From Argopecten irradians (lineage: Eukaryota; Mollusca; Bivalvia; Pectinida; Pectinidae): a DNA stretch of 64,000 bases. This document shows positions 60,151-64,000 of the stretch, one piece after another. The notes beneath the pieces are model-generated. The model made no database searches. It worked only from the letters and a program-made list of their open reading frames with translations, and was not told where the DNA came from. The number at the start of each line of letters is the position of its first letter. Position 1 is the stretch's first letter. The DNA lies in contig NC_091134.1 of NCBI RefSeq assembly GCF_041381155.1, positions 59,241,467 to 59,305,466 of the forward strand, read 5' to 3'. Position numbers and translations under genes: made by a program.

Positions 60151-62241
60151 TCAAGATGTTAAAACATCCAATCCAGCATGACGTAACAAAGATCCAAAGC
60201 ACTTCTCACGCTTCCCATCGTAGGGTTTAAGCTGACTGATGATTGGCTGCAAAAATTTGTCCTCCTTGTCGAGACCTTGGCTGTCCATCTCCAGATGAAC
60301 AGCCGACAAGACAGCCAATCCATTGCCAACCTTACATGTTACAGCTGCTAATGGCTGACCTTTAACCTCAGAAAAACGACAAAGAATGTCTTTGATAGTT
60401 CCAGATGGTTGATTGCTAAAGGTTTTGTCATCTATCTTGGTTCCTGCTTCAGCATCAACACCTAATACATGTCTGTCTTTGATCTCCTGGAGAATTTTCT
60501 CATCTTCATCACTGATGTCTTGGTCGTAGCTCTCCGAGTCTCTAGTAATTTTACATTTGTTGTATAATTTTTGTGGCAGAAACATCCCACCTCCATTAAA
60601 GTAGCCACATAAGGAAACCTTTTCCTGTGGGGTCCAGTTTGGGTCCGAGAACTGGACTGGTACTGCCCTTGTACTGACCTTAATGTTGTAGTTATAGGGG
60701 CCATGAACAGGACCGACACAAACACCTGTAAGGTAAAATATTGATTAGCATTTAATTTGACCTTGGTATTGATGTTGTATGAAGGTCCCTTAAAGATTCA
60801 ACATATATCCATAATTTGTACTCATTTTAACCTTGACATTGAAGCTGTTGAGGTCAGTACTAGGGTCAATACACATCTGTAATTTAAATAATGTACAAAA
60901 CTCAATTTGACATGTTGTTTTATCTGTATTCATCGAAAAAGCAACTCTACTTTGTCATTGGAGTTGTGTTGACTTTTGAAATTTTCAGAACTGTATTATA
61001 CCCAGACCCAATCTTCACTTGCCAAGGATTACTTCACTAATATTCAAAGAAGTAGGTGAATTGTAACCCTTAAATAATCAAAGATGCTAAAAAAGCTACC
61101 ATGCTCTCTTCCGATGGAGTGAAACAAAATATATGTGATATGACTGAAAGTAATATGTTAATAGCTCATGGGCTTCTGTACAGTGTATATCGCCATCCCA
61201 TCTTCAGTGACTTTTTGTACTTTGTCAATATACAAGTACTTGGACTAGTGTGTGTCAACTTTGTGATCCCCTCTTGGAGACATCACAAAATGTGTAGATA
61301 CTGTTAGGTGATGATGGCCATTTTATCTAAAATTTTTACTTCTGATATCAAAGGGATATTGGTATTCCATCATTAAAATGAGCACTTCATCTTCAACAGT
61401 ATACTAATCATGAACACAGGCGCACATATTTTGTCATAGGAAAGATATTATAACAGATGTCTTAGTTGGCAATTATAGTTCTCTGATCTCAAGATTATTA
61501 TGACATGTGGTCAGACTATTATTGTAGTTTGTAAATGCCTGTGACCATGAACAGTTAGTCTAAATGCTCTAGATAAATATGTCAATAAAGTAAATACAGG
61601 ATAACTTACCTGGAAAGAACCTAAGGATCCTGTCTCCACAAACTTGCTGAGGTCCCTCCTTGTCAAACTCTATACTGTTACAGGCAAAGTAAGCTCCAGC
61701 ACAAATCCCTAGGTACCTGCCACCTGCCCGTACATAGTCTCTGATCTTTATGGTCCCCTCGTCTCCGAGAGCTCTGATGAATCCAAGATCATACCCCCCT
61801 CCTATAACATACAGAGCTGTTGTCGACGTCCAATCTCCTAAAGAATTGAAAAAGTGGTGTAAGATTCGATTTTGCTAAGGAATTGACAAGTGCATAGTAG
61901 TTAATAATGTAATTTTTTAAACATTACTCAGAAAAATCTTGCGGAAATTGGAATTTTTTATATATATATACATTTAGTATAATAAATTGATTCAATGTCA
62001 TTATTTAACAAAAAAAGTCTGTCTGGAATTGCTGTCATGTATGCCTAGTAGTTGAGATTTACAGAATATACACAAACAACTATACTTTTGAAATACCTTG
62101 TTTAGTTTCTTCCGGAGAAATGGTTTGAATATTGTATTTATCCCGTGGTGTATATTTTGATATCTGATGTAAGAGCCGTTCCACATTCTCCTCTTTAGCA
62201 CCCTCCCCTTTATATATCAACACATTAGGACAGGAAGACAT
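60151..62241 (-). CDS. Stand-alone BPL_N-domain protein (biotin-protein ligase N-terminal, GATase-1-like fold)
   Basis: Three coding exons, 62241-62097, 61837-61610 and 60725-60151, give 315 residues. The N-terminus (PNVLIYKGEGAKEENV) and the centre (ALYVIGGGYDLGF, GGRYLGICAGAYFAC) match the BPL_N domain found ahead of the catalytic part of fungal biotin-protein ligases, which has a class-I amidotransferase/DJ-1-like fold. Cys94 in GICAG sits at the nucleophile elbow. CGYFNGGGMF and PLAAVTCKVGNGLAVLSAVHLE continue the domain. The frame ends soon after, with no GRGRxG biotin-ligase catalytic motif, so this is probably not a ligase. Its reaction is unknown. A splice acceptor just before the ATG shows a non-coding upstream exon. 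Confidence 0.85.
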
Positions 62242-62242
62242 C

Positions 62243-63670
62243 CTACAAAATGTCACTGTTTTAACAGTCTGGAAAGGAAATCATACTATATAGGTTATAT
62301 TTAACAATAAAACAGTGTTATATTTGATACTACAATGGTACTAGACTGTCAAAATGTAAAAGTTTGGCTTTAGGCTGAGAAAGCTTGCACATTGAATGTG
62401 TTTTAACGTTACAAAATACAAGGCAAGGGCATACACCATACATGTACAATGTATCTATATACTGTATCTATATAAGATAAGTCACGTCTATGTGACCTAT
62501 CTTGTTCATTAGTAACGAGGCCCTGTGCTGTATCTAAAGTGTGCATGTAAACAGATTGTACATATTAACTACATATCATTATTTAGATAGTATATATCAT
62601 ATATTTTATTACAAATCTATATGACATATAGGATACCTACACGAAATAGCTTGGGAATGCGTCCGTTCCACATGTACACCTTCCGGTACAACTCAAAGAG
62701 AAAGCGAAAGTAGAATGTAAAGCGGAAGTACATGTAGATAAGTATGCGGATGACGGATTAAAAACAATCGTAGTAATATATGTACCAAAAGAAGTGGATG
62801 TATCTAATATATTATTCTATGGAGAGTATCACAATAGAAGAGGAAGGACAGAAGAACCTTTCTCAGGAAATGTCATGGTACCTTTAATGACCAGAATCGG
62901 TATGAGTAGTAAAGGATAACAAAGACATGTACCATAAGTGGTTTTTTTCAAGAAAGAGGACATGTAAAGAAAACAGGTAGTAAATCATCGGCCTTTTTAT
63001 TTGCCATAGAGAGTTACGATCACTTTTGGTCGCTACAGCTTCTGTTGTAAGTCATGAGCAAGACAAGAAACGTCGATATAGAACTCCAGATAGACCTCGT
63101 CAACTAGCTATATAGGGTATCCCTAAGGACTTTAATAGGATGCCACATCAACTTTTCCTGAAGAAATTCGATGTCTACGACATATACCCATCGTCGATAT
63201 TCCAGGCCTGAGGGATTACCTTCGAAAATGCCATCAAAAGGGATAGTATCATCTTAAAGACACATTGGCAAACTAAAAGGAATATACATCTCTTCTGGAT
63301 CCAGCGTACTCCTTTTACTTTGGGTTTTTTTCCGCCAGTTTTTGATGCTGGGTTACTGAATTATCTGTCTATCTACTCTGTACTATCAGATGCAAGATGC
63401 AATATTGTCATTGATCTTTCTCTTTTTATTTCCCAAAACGTAAATTTAAGCAAAACAATTTAAAACAAAATGTTGAGATTGAAAAAACAAACGTATGATA
63501 GATTCAGGGAATTCAAATTTAATTTTTCAATTTTTAAAGACTGATCTTTCACTAGCTCTATTGTCACTGTATTGCGGACGATGTTTTCAACCTTTAACTG
63601 TAATTTTTCACAGCTTGGCTTTATCTACCTTACCACTTGGATGTCTCCTTTTACTCAATGAAGTGTCTTG
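62243..63670. other. Upstream region of the BPL_N gene with scattered coding-like remnants
   Basis: An 89-codon open stretch on the plus strand (62650-62919) reads like protein (for example YADDGLKTIVVIYVPKEV and FYGEYHNRRGRTEEPFSG) but has no ATG near its start. It is followed by stop-interrupted coding-like sequence to about 63250. This may be part of a decayed mobile element or an exon. No family was recognised. Confidence 0.3.
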
Positions 63671-63674
63671 AGGG

Positions 63675-63987
63675 TCACTGATTGAAAATATTAATTTGCG
63701 CGCAGTTCGAAACTCTTTAGACGAGCTAGTCGGTAATGATGAGGTTGATATTGACCAAATCAATGATGTGGTTACAGGCCATTTGTCAAGTTCTAAAAGG
63801 GGCGGCCAACAAAGTTTTTGTGTCTCTGACGGTTAGACATAAACAAAAAACAAACATGAGTAAACCATGGTTTGACAAAGAATTTGGTTTAACACGAAAT
63901 GCTTTTAACAAAAGTAGGATTAAATATAAGTTTAACAGAACAGTCATTAATAAAACTGATATGAATGATAATAATAATAAAAAATAG
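63675..63987 (+). pseudogene. Fragment of a LINE ORF2 (between endonuclease and RT), frameshifted
   Basis: KPWFDKEFGLTRNAFNKSRIKYKFN is typical of the segment joining endonuclease and reverse transcriptase in many LINEs. The upstream sense (ENINLRAVRNSLDEL...IDQINDVVT) is in a different frame and joins it through a shift near 63772-63780. The sequence ends in a Asn/Lys-rich AATAAT stretch and a stop. It is a truncated remnant near the right edge. Confidence 0.5.
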
Positions 63988-64000
63988 CGAGTACAGTAAA

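Overview
The window is animal nuclear DNA: AT-rich, with genes split into many short GT-AG exons and introns full of transposable elements. Protein sequences and repeat types (several interspersed families with internal ~150-160 bp tandem units, pieces of a jockey/CR1/L2-like LINE) point to a lophotrochozoan, most likely a bivalve mollusc. The species cannot be named from sequence alone. Exons were assembled by hand from splice sites, reading phase and remembered family sequences; no database was searched.

Layout. 2762-14840 (minus): first 18 coding exons (777 codons) of a BRWD/PHIP protein (LisH plus WD40 propeller); the bromodomain part lies beyond the left edge. Its introns hold two inverted-repeat DNA elements (197-1208 and 1231-2724) and a nested cluster of Helitron-like elements (7694-11778). 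16991-23342 (plus): complete DHDDS-type cis-prenyltransferase in seven coding exons. 23515-24521: pogo/Tigger-like non-autonomous transposon. 27255-29494 (minus): two intronless paralogues of an unrecognised tail-anchored protein with an LRAT-like His...Cys arrangement; one is intact, the other is broken by a stop and a frameshift. 29978-31968: another Helitron-like tandem-repeat element. 33961-41066 (plus): complete phytanoyl-CoA dioxygenase-family gene in nine coding exons, with two related elements in its last intron. 41662-53367 (minus): complete NUDC gene in ten coding exons, carrying a decayed LINE in intron 1. 53615-56406 (plus): four-exon gene of unknown function, sharing a 247 bp divergent promoter with NUDC. 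60151-62241 (minus): three-exon stand-alone BPL_N-domain protein. The right edge holds a LINE fragment.

The genes are unrelated housekeeping functions: chromatin reading, dolichol synthesis, a 2-oxoglutarate oxygenase, and a dynein/Hsp90 co-chaperone. They do not form a functional cluster. The most unusual content is in the repeats. Three sequence-unrelated element families share one architecture: ACAAGA 5' end, 5' hairpin, a 5' subterminal motif repeated inverted at the 3' end, ~157-170 bp internal tandem units, and a 3' terminal hairpin followed by A-rich target sequence. This looks like Helitron2/Helentron-type (mollusc Pearl-like) non-autonomous elements.
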